DNA from: Anaerovibrio lipolyticus DSM 3074
GTDB lineage: Bacteria > Bacillota > Negativicutes > Selenomonadales > Selenomonadaceae
NCBI RefSeq assembly: GCF_900141865.1
Contig: NZ_FQYW01000008.1
Coordinates: 100,030 to 164,029 of the forward strand
DNA: 64,000 nucleotides
Direction: 5' to 3'
Below the pieces are notes generated by a model that did no database searches, was not told where the DNA came from, and saw only the letters and a list, made by a program, of their open reading frames with translations. A program made the position numbers and the translations under genes. This document shows positions 1 to 8,041 of the stretch, one piece after another; the stretch's first letter is position 1; every line of letters starts with the position of its first letter.

Positions 1-678
1 GACAAGATAATAATCGGAATCACCCAGCAATACAATATTTGATATTCCATTTACTTTTCCCCGGAAATGTGTTCTGACAAGAGCATCTATCTTGCCCTCC
101 ATCAAAGCCTTGATTTTGTTGTCAGTTCCGCTACCCATAGGGACAATCTCACAGTCAATATTATTTTTTTCAATCCAATCCTCCAGATACTTTATCTGAA
201 CAGATTTTTCCTCCACACCGATTTTCTTTCCATTAAAAGTGCTTAAATCCATACTATCTATTTGATTATTGTCTGTTTTTACAGCAATATAATAGATTTC
301 ACGCCCCATACCATCTTTAGGATAATTGATTAATCCTGCCCGTTCCGGGGTGTAGGAAACATCCGTCATCAGATCTATCTCACCGGACAGTAGCTTTTTA
401 TACAGCTCTGACCAGCTACCATAAACATACTCATAGCGCCATCCCGTGTAATTAGCCACCGCCTGAAGGTATTCATAGCCATAGCCTGATTTTACTGCGC
501 CCTGTGATGCACCACCCATAAAATTGCCATCACTAAAGTAACCCACCTTTACCACCTTGCCGGTTAAAGGTGCGCCACTGTCCATATCTGTCGGAGAAAC
601 TTCTACTGGCTGAGGACTACAACCGGTGAAAACGCTCAACAGCAAAAAAACACATATAAAAAGAAAGCGTTTCATCAT
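1..678 (-). CDS. Substrate-binding lipoprotein, family 3 type (3' end cut by window edge)
   Basis: The reading frame starts at ATG 678 (a second ATG follows at 675; AAGGTGAT lies just upstream) and runs off the left edge. The N-terminus is a lipoprotein signal: basic MMKRF, a hydrophobic stretch, then a lipobox ending FTGC. The mature part reads like a periplasmic family 3 solute-binding domain (VGYFSDGNFMG, then GYGYEYLQAVANYTGW, GEIDLMTDVSYTPERA, KIGVEEKS), which in the family binds amino acids or similar polar ligands. Because the C-terminus is missing, it could be a transporter-binding protein or the sensor part of a longer signalling protein (kinase or GGDEF). The gene upstream ends 15 bp away, so the two are probably cotranscribed. 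Confidence 0.72.
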   Translation of the reverse strand, partial: MMKRFLFICVFLLLSVFTGCSPQPVEVSPTDMDSGAPLTGKVVKVGYFSDGNFMGGASQGAVKSGYGYEYLQAVANYTGWRYEYVYGSWSELYKKLLSGEIDLMTDVSYTPERAGLINYPKDGMGREIYYIAVKTDNNQIDSMDLSTFNGKKIGVEEKSVQIKYLEDWIEKNNIDCEIVPMGSGTDNKIKALMEGKIDALVRTHFRGKVNGISNIVLLGDSDYYLV

Positions 679-692
679 TTCTATCACCTTTA

Positions 693-1076
693 TCATTGCA
701 GTAATCCCTCTGGCTTTACGTTCATGAGGATTTCCTTAACCAGTTCCTCCTCCAGCTTGTTTTGGAATTCTGCCATGGCCTTTTCCTCTTCTGCCTTAAA
801 TTCCTTGCGTCCAATGACATTGCCATCCTTCAGCCCCTCGTCATAGCCACTGTTATAGCCCATAGAAAAACAGTCCTCCGCTACAGAGCGCATAGCATCC
901 TTTAAGCTAGTACGAAAGACTTGCTGAAATTCGGCATCCACCTTGTTGTGCACGAAAAGACTGGAAAGCATCTTTGCCACCAGCTCTTGCTTACCCATGG
1001 TATCCTCAGACAACAGCTCCTTTAATGAAACCTTTTTAACATTCTTGGTCGTTACCATCTTTGATTTAGCAACCAT
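693..1076 (-). CDS. Hypothetical protein, 127 aa
   Basis: A soluble protein with a GAGGG ribosome site 6 bp before the ATG. The N-terminus is Lys/Val-rich, and the middle has a GYNSGYDEGLKDG segment followed by an acidic, probably helical, C-terminal region. I do not recognise a family; the pattern suggests a short coiled-coil protein. It sits 15 bp upstream of the substrate-binding lipoprotein and is probably the first gene of that unit. Confidence 0.55.
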   Translation of the reverse strand: MVAKSKMVTTKNVKKVSLKELLSEDTMGKQELVAKMLSSLFVHNKVDAEFQQVFRTSLKDAMRSVAEDCFSMGYNSGYDEGLKDGNVIGRKEFKAEEEKAMAEFQNKLEEELVKEILMNVKPEGLLQ

Positions 1077-1189
1077 AATAATCCCTCAATTCTGTGTGTA
1101 CGGGTTGCCTTTCTCTACTATTCTTTCCTATCTTCCTTAGTGTGGTATAACTTCGACACGAGGGCCCTTTTTTCCTGCAAAAATTGTAT

Positions 1190-1218
1190 TTGTAAACTTG
1201 TATACCTATGTGTTAAAA
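1190..1218 (+). promoter_or_regulatory. Possible sigma-70 promoter for NSS transporter 1
   Basis: TTGTAA and TTAAAA are separated by 17 bp, about 42 bp upstream of the start codon. Both boxes are imperfect, so this is a weak call resting mainly on spacing and position. Confidence 0.35.
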
Positions 1219-1259
1219 TATTCGAGTATGATTGAATTTTTGTAGGGGGTCTTTGACTA

Positions 1260-2618
1260 ATGGAGAGAGAATCCTTCCAGTCCAGACTGGGATTCCTGCT
1301 GGTAAGTGCTGGCTGCGCTATCGGCATTGGTAATGTATGGCGTTTTCCATACATCTGTGGTGAGTACGGTGGTGGATTGTTTGTACTTATCTACTTATTA
1401 TTCTTGTTAATTATGGGTGTGCCTGTGCTGGCTATGGAGCTGTCCGTAGGACGTGCAAGTCAGAAGTCTGCATACCTTGGTTTTAAGAAGCTGGAGCCTG
1501 AGGGCACCAAATGGCATATTCACGGTCTTACCAGTATCGTGGGCAACTATATCCTGATGATGTTTTATACCGTAGTTTCCGGCTGGATGCTGGACTACTT
1601 CTTTAAATTCATCCGTGGTGAATTTACACCAGGTATGAATACTGAACAGATTGGCAATGTGTTTGGCAATATGCTGGCCGATCCTGTGGAGCTGGTATTT
1701 TGGATGCTCCTTGAGGTTGCCCTCTGCTTTATAATCTTAAGTGCCGGCATTCAGAGCGGTCTTGAAAAGGTAACCAAGATTATGATGGGTGCCCTGCTGA
1801 TTCTTATTATCGTTCTGGGACTCCACAGCTTGGTGTTGCCTGGTGGCATGGAAGGTCTTTCCTTCCTGCTTCTGCCAAGCCTTGACGGTGTTAATCAGCA
1901 TGGTTGGTGGACCGTTATCTCTGCCGCCATGAATCAGGCTTTCTTCACCCTTAGCGTTGGTATGGGTTCTATGGAAATTTTCGGCAGCTACATTGACAAG
2001 CATCATTCCCTGCCTGGGGAATCCGTTCGTATTGCGGCTTTGGATACCATCGTGGCTATTATGGCCGGAATGATTATCTTCCCTGCCTGTTTTGCATACG
2101 GTCTTCGTCCAGATGCGGGACCTTCCCTTTTATTTATCACCCTGCCTAATGTATTTATGGATATGACCGGTGGTCTTATCTGGGGAGCCCTGTTCTTCCT
2201 GTTTATGACCTTTGCCAGCTTCTCCACTGTACTGGCAGTTTGTGAAAATATTATTTCCTTCTGTATGGACACCTTCAAATGGGGCCGTAAAAAGGCTGCT
2301 GTTATCAACGGTTTCATGGTAGGCCTTTTGAGCATCCCTTGTGCTTTGGGCTTTAACGTATGGGAGAACATCACTATTATAGGCAACCGTGGTGTGCTGG
2401 ATACTGAGGACTTCCTAGTAAGTAATCTGATTCTGCCAATCGGTTCCCTTATCTTCCTGCTGTTCTGCGTTACCAAATACGGTTGGGGCTTCAAGAACTT
2501 CTTTGAAGAGGTGAACACCGGTGACGGTATGAAGTTCCCTACCTGGGTAAAGGGCTATTTCCAGTGGATTCTGCCAATTATGCTCTTTGTTATTATCGTA
2601 CAGGGATTAATACAGTAA
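1260..2618 (+). CDS. Sodium-dependent transporter, NSS (SNF) family
   Basis: A 452-aa polytopic membrane protein, likely 11-12 transmembrane helices, of the neurotransmitter:sodium symporter family (LeuT/MhsT fold), which imports amino acids or related compounds with Na+. The family signature GNVWRFPYICGEYGGG, spanning the unwound part of TM1 that binds Na+ and substrate, lies near residues 24-39, and a conserved GMGSMEIFGSY segment is in the middle. A TAGGGGG ribosome site precedes ATG 1260. Length is normal for bacterial NSS proteins. The substrate cannot be assigned. A strong hairpin follows the stop codon, so it is probably monocistronic. A second NSS gene lies at 13354. Confidence 0.9.
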   Translation: MERESFQSRLGFLLVSAGCAIGIGNVWRFPYICGEYGGGLFVLIYLLFLLIMGVPVLAMELSVGRASQKSAYLGFKKLEPEGTKWHIHGLTSIVGNYILMMFYTVVSGWMLDYFFKFIRGEFTPGMNTEQIGNVFGNMLADPVELVFWMLLEVALCFIILSAGIQSGLEKVTKIMMGALLILIIVLGLHSLVLPGGMEGLSFLLLPSLDGVNQHGWWTVISAAMNQAFFTLSVGMGSMEIFGSYIDKHHSLPGESVRIAALDTIVAIMAGMIIFPACFAYGLRPDAGPSLLFITLPNVFMDMTGGLIWGALFFLFMTFASFSTVLAVCENIISFCMDTFKWGRKKAAVINGFMVGLLSIPCALGFNVWENITIIGNRGVLDTEDFLVSNLILPIGSLIFLLFCVTKYGWGFKNFFEEVNTGDGMKFPTWVKGYFQWILPIMLFVIIVQGLIQ

Positions 2619-2621
2619 TAA

Positions 2622-2663
2622 AAAAACCTCGAAACCTTTAGTAATAAAGATCTCGAGGTTTTT
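2622..2663 (+). terminator. Intrinsic terminator after NSS transporter 1
   Basis: The stem AAAAACCTCGA / TCGAGGTTTTT (2622-2632 with 2653-2663) has a 20-nt loop and a T-rich 3' side, immediately after the transporter stop codon. Confidence 0.85.
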
Positions 2664-2696
2664 CTTTTAAAAAATATTATAAGTGAGGTGTCCCCC

Positions 2697-2879
2697 ATGA
2701 ACAGAAACAAGGAAGCCTGTCATTGTAAAAATGTGACCTATGGCATGATTGAGGATGCTATAAAGGACGGCTGCACAAGCTATAACGACATTCAGGAGAA
2801 GCTCCGCTTTGGCACCTCCTGCGGCAAATGCAAGGAATTTATACAGCATCTGATTAAAGAGCTAAGTGCCAAACCATAA
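2697..2879 (+). CDS. BFD-like [2Fe-2S]-binding domain protein
   Basis: A 60-aa protein with the cysteine pattern of bacterioferritin-associated-ferredoxin-like domains: CHCKNVTYG near the N-terminus and TSCGKC about 35 residues later. The four Cys would bind one [2Fe-2S] cluster. A GTG at 2688 is in frame, but GAGGTG (2686-2690) is correctly spaced for ATG 2697, so I choose the ATG. Such one-domain proteins act in iron mobilisation or as redox partners; the partner here is unknown. Confidence 0.75.
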   Translation: MNRNKEACHCKNVTYGMIEDAIKDGCTSYNDIQEKLRFGTSCGKCKEFIQHLIKELSAKP

Positions 2880-2964
2880 AAAGCCACAATGAATTCATCA
2901 CGGCTGGTAAGTTATATGCTTGAAAACTGGTAAGCTGTTAAGATTTGTCATGGAGGTGGATAGT

Positions 2965-3780
2965 TTGAATGTGGAAATATTTTTCTGTGTTGTTTTGCTA
3001 TTATGGTTTATGTTTCCAACTACAGTGAAGGCTTCCGCCTCTGTTATGCTCCAAGGGGCCATGGCCTGCGAAACCGATAAAATGATTTCTTCCCTTAGAA
3101 ATCCAAAAGAGAAGAAGATTGGTTCTTGGCGATTTATCACTGGTGACTATCAAGGGGTCCCCCTGATAGTCGCCGTTACCCATGCAGGTGTTAGCTATGC
3201 TGCCGCTGCAACTGCTGTAGGCATTGAGCATTTTAATCCCGCTGCAGTTATTAATCAGGGAACCGGTGGTGGTCACGCCCCATCCATGCATACCTTTGAT
3301 CTGGTGATTGGAGCTGATTCCTTTGATGCAAGTGCCTGGATCAGTAAAATCGAAAAAAATGATGCTGACTGGCGGCATATACGCTTTTACGCCGTTAAGG
3401 ATGATTATTATTTAACCGATAGTTATAGGATTTCAGCCGATGCCAATTTGTTGATGGTGGCGAAGGATATGTCCAAAGACTATCATAAAGGCAACACTGC
3501 CGTGGGCACTATTGCCACATCCAATAACTGGAACCGCCAAAAGGAAAGAATACTTTTTCTTAATAAGGAATATGGCTCATTGTGTGAGGACATGGAAACC
3601 CATGCCGTAGCTCAGATTTGCCGAAGCTATGGTGTACCATTTATAGGACTTCGGGTTTTATCAAATACAGAGCTCCACGATGAAAAATTCAATCCCGAGG
3701 CCGGACACGCCTGTCAGGAGTTTTCTCTTTCAGTAGCAAAGGCATATTATGAGAAATACTTGAAATTTATGGTAGAATAA
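2965..3780 (+). CDS. Secreted MTA/SAH nucleosidase-like protein (PNP/UDP phosphorylase superfamily)
   Basis: The core matches 5'-methylthioadenosine/S-adenosylhomocysteine nucleosidases, which hydrolyse the N-glycosidic bond of MTA, SAH or related nucleosides: MLQGAMACETDKM carries the N-terminal catalytic-Glu region, then INQGTGGGH and CEDMETHAVAQICRSYGVP, the ribose-binding Glu region. An upstream ATG at 2920 is open, but GGAGGTGG at 2952-2959 is ideally spaced for TTG 2965, and that start gives a clean signal peptide (hydrophobic core, then VKASA). The enzyme is therefore predicted to be exported, unlike the usual cytoplasmic Pfs. In the C-terminal active-site segment LRVLSNTE an Asn stands where E. 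coli MTAN has catalytic Asp197, so specificity or activity may differ. The gene stands alone between two terminators. Confidence 0.8.
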   Translation: MNVEIFFCVVLLLWFMFPTTVKASASVMLQGAMACETDKMISSLRNPKEKKIGSWRFITGDYQGVPLIVAVTHAGVSYAAAATAVGIEHFNPAAVINQGTGGGHAPSMHTFDLVIGADSFDASAWISKIEKNDADWRHIRFYAVKDDYYLTDSYRISADANLLMVAKDMSKDYHKGNTAVGTIATSNNWNRQKERILFLNKEYGSLCEDMETHAVAQICRSYGVPFIGLRVLSNTELHDEKFNPEAGHACQEFSLSVAKAYYEKYLKFMVE

Positions 3781-3810
3781 CCAACTTATTAGAATAATTA
3801 CATTTTTACT

Positions 3811-3851
3811 AAAAACAAAGCCGACCACGCTAATGGTCGGCATCCATTTTT
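3811..3851. terminator. Bidirectional intrinsic terminator
   Basis: A perfect 8-bp stem, GCCGACCA / TGGTCGGC (3820-3827, 3834-3841), is flanked by an A-rich tract on the left and a T-run on the right, between convergent genes. Confidence 0.85.
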
Positions 3852-3868
3852 AAGAGCTGATATTCCCT

Positions 3869-4648
3869 TTATTTCCCCTTAAACACCGGGGCCCGTTTTT
3901 CCGAGAAGGCCTTTATACCCTCCTGGAAATCCTCTGTCCCCAGCAGCATTGCCATGGCCATGGCTTCGTAGGTCAGTGTTTCGTCCAGAGTCGCTCCATA
4001 GTTGTTTATTTCCTTTTTCATCATGGCCAGAGCTAATGGGGCTGCACCTGCAATCTGCTTGGCTACAGCCATGGTTTTTTCACGTAATTTCTCCGGAGGA
4101 AATACATCATTAACCAATCCCAGAGAATGGGCTTCATCAGCCAACAATGGACGGGCCGTAAACATCAATTCCTTTGCCTTTGCCAGTCCCACAGTTTTAG
4201 CCAGAAAATAATAACCGCCACAATCCGGAGCCAGTCCTATATTGGCAAAGCTCTGAATAAATTTTACCCCCTGAACCGCATAACACAAATCACAGGCAAT
4301 AGCAATATTGAACCCGGCCCCTGCAGCTACACCATTAACCATAGCTATAACAGGCTTTGACATACTGCTGATGAGCTTAACCACCATTCCGGCCTGGGCC
4401 ACGAAATTACGCCGCTCCTCAGTGGTCTTTAAATTATCAAGGGATGGCAAATCACCGCCGGCACAGAAGCCTCGCCCTTCACCTGTGATTACCACCACCC
4501 GTACATCTGGGTCATGCTCAGCAAAATGCAGCTTCGCAAGCCACCCGTTAATAAGCTCCAAGCTCATGGAGTTCAGGCTTTTGGGGCGATTTAAGGTTAA
4601 AATTGCTACCCCATCACTCTTTTCATACTTTACAACGTCCTCGGACAC
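3869..4648 (-). CDS. Enoyl-CoA hydratase/isomerase family protein
   Basis: A crotonase-fold protein, 259 aa from GTG 4648. Both oxyanion-hole regions are present: GEGRGFCAGGDLPSL and NGVAAGAGFNIAIACDL. The family hydrates, isomerises or hydrolyses acyl-CoA substrates. An upstream TTG at 4693 is in frame but lacks a ribosome site, whereas GGGAGGGG lies just before the GTG codon and gives the usual family length of about 260 aa. No other fatty-acid gene is adjacent, so the substrate is unknown. Confidence 0.85.
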   Translation of the reverse strand: MSEDVVKYEKSDGVAILTLNRPKSLNSMSLELINGWLAKLHFAEHDPDVRVVVITGEGRGFCAGGDLPSLDNLKTTEERRNFVAQAGMVVKLISSMSKPVIAMVNGVAAGAGFNIAIACDLCYAVQGVKFIQSFANIGLAPDCGGYYFLAKTVGLAKAKELMFTARPLLADEAHSLGLVNDVFPPEKLREKTMAVAKQIAGAAPLALAMMKKEINNYGATLDETLTYEAMAMAMLLGTEDFQEGIKAFSEKRAPVFKGK

Positions 4649-4709
4649 ATATACCCCTCCCATCAATGTATTGACAGTAAATATATCTGCCAATAAAAAT
4701 ATCTAATCT

Positions 4710-5660
4710 TTAAAATTTCTTCAATGCCGCACCGTTGAGATAATCACAGCAATCCCCCTGCCTAAAGCCCTGCTCCTCCATCTGCCGGATAATGCCGTCA
4801 CGGATTTTGAACCAGCCCGTAGACCAGTTGCTGAATAGGGTATTTTCTGCCGGAGCACGGCCTATTACACGCTGTAAAACAATATTCGGGGATAAATGAC
4901 GTAAAAATAGAATTACCCGCTTTTGGTATTCATCCCTGCCAATAAGCTCCAGTTCCCCCTTTTCGTACTGCTCCGCCATGACTGTACCCTTTACAATATA
5001 AAGGGCATGGAGCTTCACCTGATCCAGCTGGAGAACAGACATTATATGGGCCGCCTCAATGGCATCCCTGTCCGTATCCCAAGGTAGATTTAAAATCAAA
5101 TGGGCACAGGTTTGGAGCCCATATTTTTTTACCCTTAAAATAGCGTCAATAAATTCTGCCAGACTATGGCCACGATTAATTTTATCCAAAGTATGGTAAT
5201 TCACTGTCTGAAGTCCCAGTTCCACACAAATATCTATACGATATTTTTTGGCTATATCCTGCATGGAATGCAAATAATCATCCCGAATACAGTCCGGTCG
5301 GGTGGCAATATATACCGCCACTACCCCCTCAGCCTTAGCCGCTTCTTCAAGATAGGCTGTAAATCTGTCCAAGGGCATATAGGTGTTGCTGAAATTCTGA
5401 AGGTAGGGAATAAATTTTGTGGCCTTGTACTTGGGAACGATATGGGCCTTGTTGGCCACAATCTGCTCTGTTATGGTCATATCAGCCGGCAAATTCTCAT
5501 AGCCAGTACCAATTTCCCCACAAAATGTACAGCCATCTATTCCACAAGAACCATCCCTGTTTGGGCAGCTGACCGGAAGTGCAACAGGCAGCTTGTAGGT
5601 CTTCTCCCCATAGCGATTTATCAAATATTCCGAAAATGTATTGTATACTGAGTTAGTCAT
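4710..5660 (-). CDS. TIGR01212-family radical SAM protein (YhcC-like)
   Basis: A 316-aa radical SAM protein. The N-terminal cluster motif is CPNRDGSCGIDGCTFC, the long-spaced cysteine pattern typical of the YhcC/TIGR01212 group instead of the canonical CxxxCxxC. Other family blocks are visible, including YIATRPDCI and VELGLQTVNYHTLDKINRGH. It should bind [4Fe-4S] and cleave SAM to make a 5'-deoxyadenosyl radical; the substrate of the family is not settled. It lies immediately downstream of another radical SAM gene on the same strand and may be cotranscribed with it. Confidence 0.9.
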   Translation of the reverse strand: MTNSVYNTFSEYLINRYGEKTYKLPVALPVSCPNRDGSCGIDGCTFCGEIGTGYENLPADMTITEQIVANKAHIVPKYKATKFIPYLQNFSNTYMPLDRFTAYLEEAAKAEGVVAVYIATRPDCIRDDYLHSMQDIAKKYRIDICVELGLQTVNYHTLDKINRGHSLAEFIDAILRVKKYGLQTCAHLILNLPWDTDRDAIEAAHIMSVLQLDQVKLHALYIVKGTVMAEQYEKGELELIGRDEYQKRVILFLRHLSPNIVLQRVIGRAPAENTLFSNWSTGWFKIRDGIIRQMEEQGFRQGDCCDYLNGAALKKF

Positions 5661-5702
5661 AGGTTATTTTCTCTCCAAAGGAATTTTATATATTACAGTG
5701 TA

Positions 5703-7568
5703 TCATTTCAACCTGATATTCACTTCCACAACCCTATCGAAATTCCTGTTCTCATAAGCAAACAACAGGGTCTGTGGCTGTGGAAGAAGTATGGCATTCA
5801 CCACTGTCACATCAAAGACCTCTATGTGATACTTTTTATTGAGCTCACGCCAGTTGGTGAATTTGAACCCATCAATAACAGCAGATGCCCCCTGCCCCTT
5901 TGGAAGCCTATCCCGCCAAAAGGCCGCTGTCTGCTCCTGATACTTTTCCTTGTTCCAATTAAGAAATTCAGGCCTGTTCTGGCCACTATCCGCAGTAAGG
6001 GCATCATAGCGCATCAAATTATCCATAATGAGGCGGTGATTCTCTGCCGACCTATCCATTACATCATCCCTTGGACCATTGTCCACATTGGCATTTAAAA
6101 CCATTTTAAAGAAATCCCACAAGTATCCATAGAGATTTTTGGCACTGATGGCCCGTCTGTGATTTCCCAGCTTTTCCCAGTAGTCAGTAAAGCAGGAATA
6201 AAACTTAAAGGCGTTACCACCAAAAAAGTTTTCTATCATATATTCCATGGACTTCAGACAACGTCCAGCGTTGTGATAAAGCTCAAACACCTGCTCAAAA
6301 ATATGGAGCCAGCGAATCTCACCATAGTCCATCACATCATTGGACAATACCTCATAGGGGCCAATATCCATGTATTCATAATGGTACTCCTCCACCATAT
6401 CCATCATGGCAGAACCCTTTAAGAATTTCAAAAAGCCCAGCTGCAGCATATCGGTATGGAGAGCGTACAAATCATTAAAGGACTGGCCAAAGGAGTCCAA
6501 ATCCTCTCCAGGTAGGCCAATAATCAAATCCGTGTGGATATGGATATTATGGTTTTTTTGCAGTGCCTTTATATTTTTGCAGATATCCTCCCAATGATTT
6601 ACCCGGGAAATTCGCTTTAAAACCTCTTTATTGGTGGTCTGAACCCCGATTTCCAGCTGAACCCTGCCCTTTGGCATGGATTGCAGTACCTCTACGGTTT
6701 CCCCATCAAGATAATCCACTGCCACCTCAAAATGAAAATTGGTGCGGCAAGTCGCTGGCAAATCCCTGATATATTCAATTATTGGCAAAAAATGGGATTT
6801 TTTAGCGTTAAATGTACGGTCCACAAATTTTACCTGACGCACATTATGAGAAACAAAGAAATTCAGCTCCTTAAATACCTCATCCAAGGGACGGTAACGA
6901 ACCCCGGCGGTGGCACAGGAAAGACAGTAGGCACAGGAAAAGGGACATCCACGGGAGGTTTCATAATAGAGAATCTTCTCCTTAATATCCTCCATTTCCT
7001 CATCAATATAAGGAAATGGCAGCTCCAATTTGGAAGGCTCCAGCCTATTCATAACCGTTACAGCCTGACCTGGGTAAATTACATCCTCGGCTGTAGCCTC
7101 CAATGCCCCTCCCCGCCAGGCAATTCCAGGATTTTGGGGTTCAACTGTGAGCTTTCTTTCATTATTAATAGCCCCATGATTAATAATAAGGTCCAGAAGC
7201 TCCATAATAGCTTCCTCACCCTCACCACAAACCACGAAGTCCACGGCAGGATTGGTCCTCATAAAATCAGTCACTTCATAGGAAACCTCCGGCCCACCGC
7301 AAATTATAAGTGTATTAGGCAAAACCTTCCTCACCAGTGGGAGAGTATGTTTTATTAGTTCAATGTTCCATATATAGCAGGAAACACCAATTATATCCGG
7401 CTTGTGACCATATATTTCACTGAGAATATCCGGCACATAATTATTTATGGTAAGCTCCAAAAGCTCCGACTCAATATTAAGCTTGGCGACCGCCTGACGC
7501 AGATACCGAACTGACAGGGAGGTGTGGGAAAATTTGGCATTGAATGCCAGCCAAAGAATTTTTTTCAT
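5703..7568 (-). CDS. B12-binding domain radical SAM protein, DUF4080 type
   Basis: A 621-aa protein from ATG 7568, which begins MKKILWLAFNAKFSH and is preceded by GGAG; the open frame extends to 7625 but that extension looks untranslated. The N-terminal 130 residues resemble a cobalamin-binding Rossmann domain (GHKPDIIGVSCYIWN, IICGGPEVSY). The radical SAM motif CPFSCAYC follows, then ELNFFVSHNVRQVKFVDRTF and LEIGVQTTN. The C-terminal third corresponds to DUF4080. Related enzymes perform methylation or other radical chemistry. The substrate is unknown. Confidence 0.88.
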   Translation of the reverse strand: MKKILWLAFNAKFSHTSLSVRYLRQAVAKLNIESELLELTINNYVPDILSEIYGHKPDIIGVSCYIWNIELIKHTLPLVRKVLPNTLIICGGPEVSYEVTDFMRTNPAVDFVVCGEGEEAIMELLDLIINHGAINNERKLTVEPQNPGIAWRGGALEATAEDVIYPGQAVTVMNRLEPSKLELPFPYIDEEMEDIKEKILYYETSRGCPFSCAYCLSCATAGVRYRPLDEVFKELNFFVSHNVRQVKFVDRTFNAKKSHFLPIIEYIRDLPATCRTNFHFEVAVDYLDGETVEVLQSMPKGRVQLEIGVQTTNKEVLKRISRVNHWEDICKNIKALQKNHNIHIHTDLIIGLPGEDLDSFGQSFNDLYALHTDMLQLGFLKFLKGSAMMDMVEEYHYEYMDIGPYEVLSNDVMDYGEIRWLHIFEQVFELYHNAGRCLKSMEYMIENFFGGNAFKFYSCFTDYWEKLGNHRRAISAKNLYGYLWDFFKMVLNANVDNGPRDDVMDRSAENHRLIMDNLMRYDALTADSGQNRPEFLNWNKEKYQEQTAAFWRDRLPKGQGASAVIDGFKFTNWRELNKKYHIEVFDVTVVNAILLPQPQTLLFAYENRNFDRVVEVNIRLK

Positions 7569-7709
7569 AATCTTGCTCCATTGGAAAAGCCCATCAGAAA
7601 AATTTTGCCTATAGCATATTTTCACCAGTTGGGTTATAATGTGAAAGGATATGTACCGTTGTGAACGAATACATACGACGGAATATGATAAAAAGGAATG
7701 TGATTAATA

Positions 7710-7982
7710 ATGATACCTGAAAAGTTTATGCAGATTGGTGCTGCAATTATGCAGAACCCTGAGATGCTCCAGAAGCTCAGCGAAGCAAAGAGCCCTCAGG
7801 AGGCTTATGAAATCGTAAAGGGCCTGTTGGACGGCATGACCATGGAGGAATTCATGGCTACCGCGGCTACTCTGGCTCCACTTATCCCTGCTGACCTCAC
7901 CGATGAGCAGCTGGCTGCTATGCCTGCCGGCAACATCATCAGGGCCTTCAAGGGCTGGGTAAAGGATTTGCCAACAGCATAA
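7710..7982 (+). CDS. Nif11-like small protein, 90 aa
   Basis: A small acidic protein preceded by AAAAAGGAATG. The segment NPEMLQKLSEAKSPQEAYEI and the following GMTMEEFMA match the helix-turn-helix pattern of Nif11-type leader domains, which head some RiPP precursors but also occur in stand-alone proteins. No C-terminal Cys/Ser/Thr core peptide, maturase or double-glycine cleavage site is evident, and no modification gene is nearby. I therefore treat it as a Nif11-like domain protein of unknown role. A strong terminator follows. Confidence 0.6.
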   Translation: MIPEKFMQIGAAIMQNPEMLQKLSEAKSPQEAYEIVKGLLDGMTMEEFMATAATLAPLIPADLTDEQLAAMPAGNIIRAFKGWVKDLPTA

Positions 7983-8010
7983 TCCAATCGCAATTTTATT
8001 TATCTACACT

Positions 8011-8040
8011 AAAGGGACTGCCTAAGCAGTCCCTTTTATT
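8011..8040. terminator. Intrinsic terminator between convergent genes
   Basis: An 11-bp perfect stem, AAAGGGACTGC / GCAGTCCCTTT (8011-8021, 8026-8036), has a 4-nt loop followed by TTTTATTTTT. Confidence 0.88.
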
Positions 8041-8041
8041 T

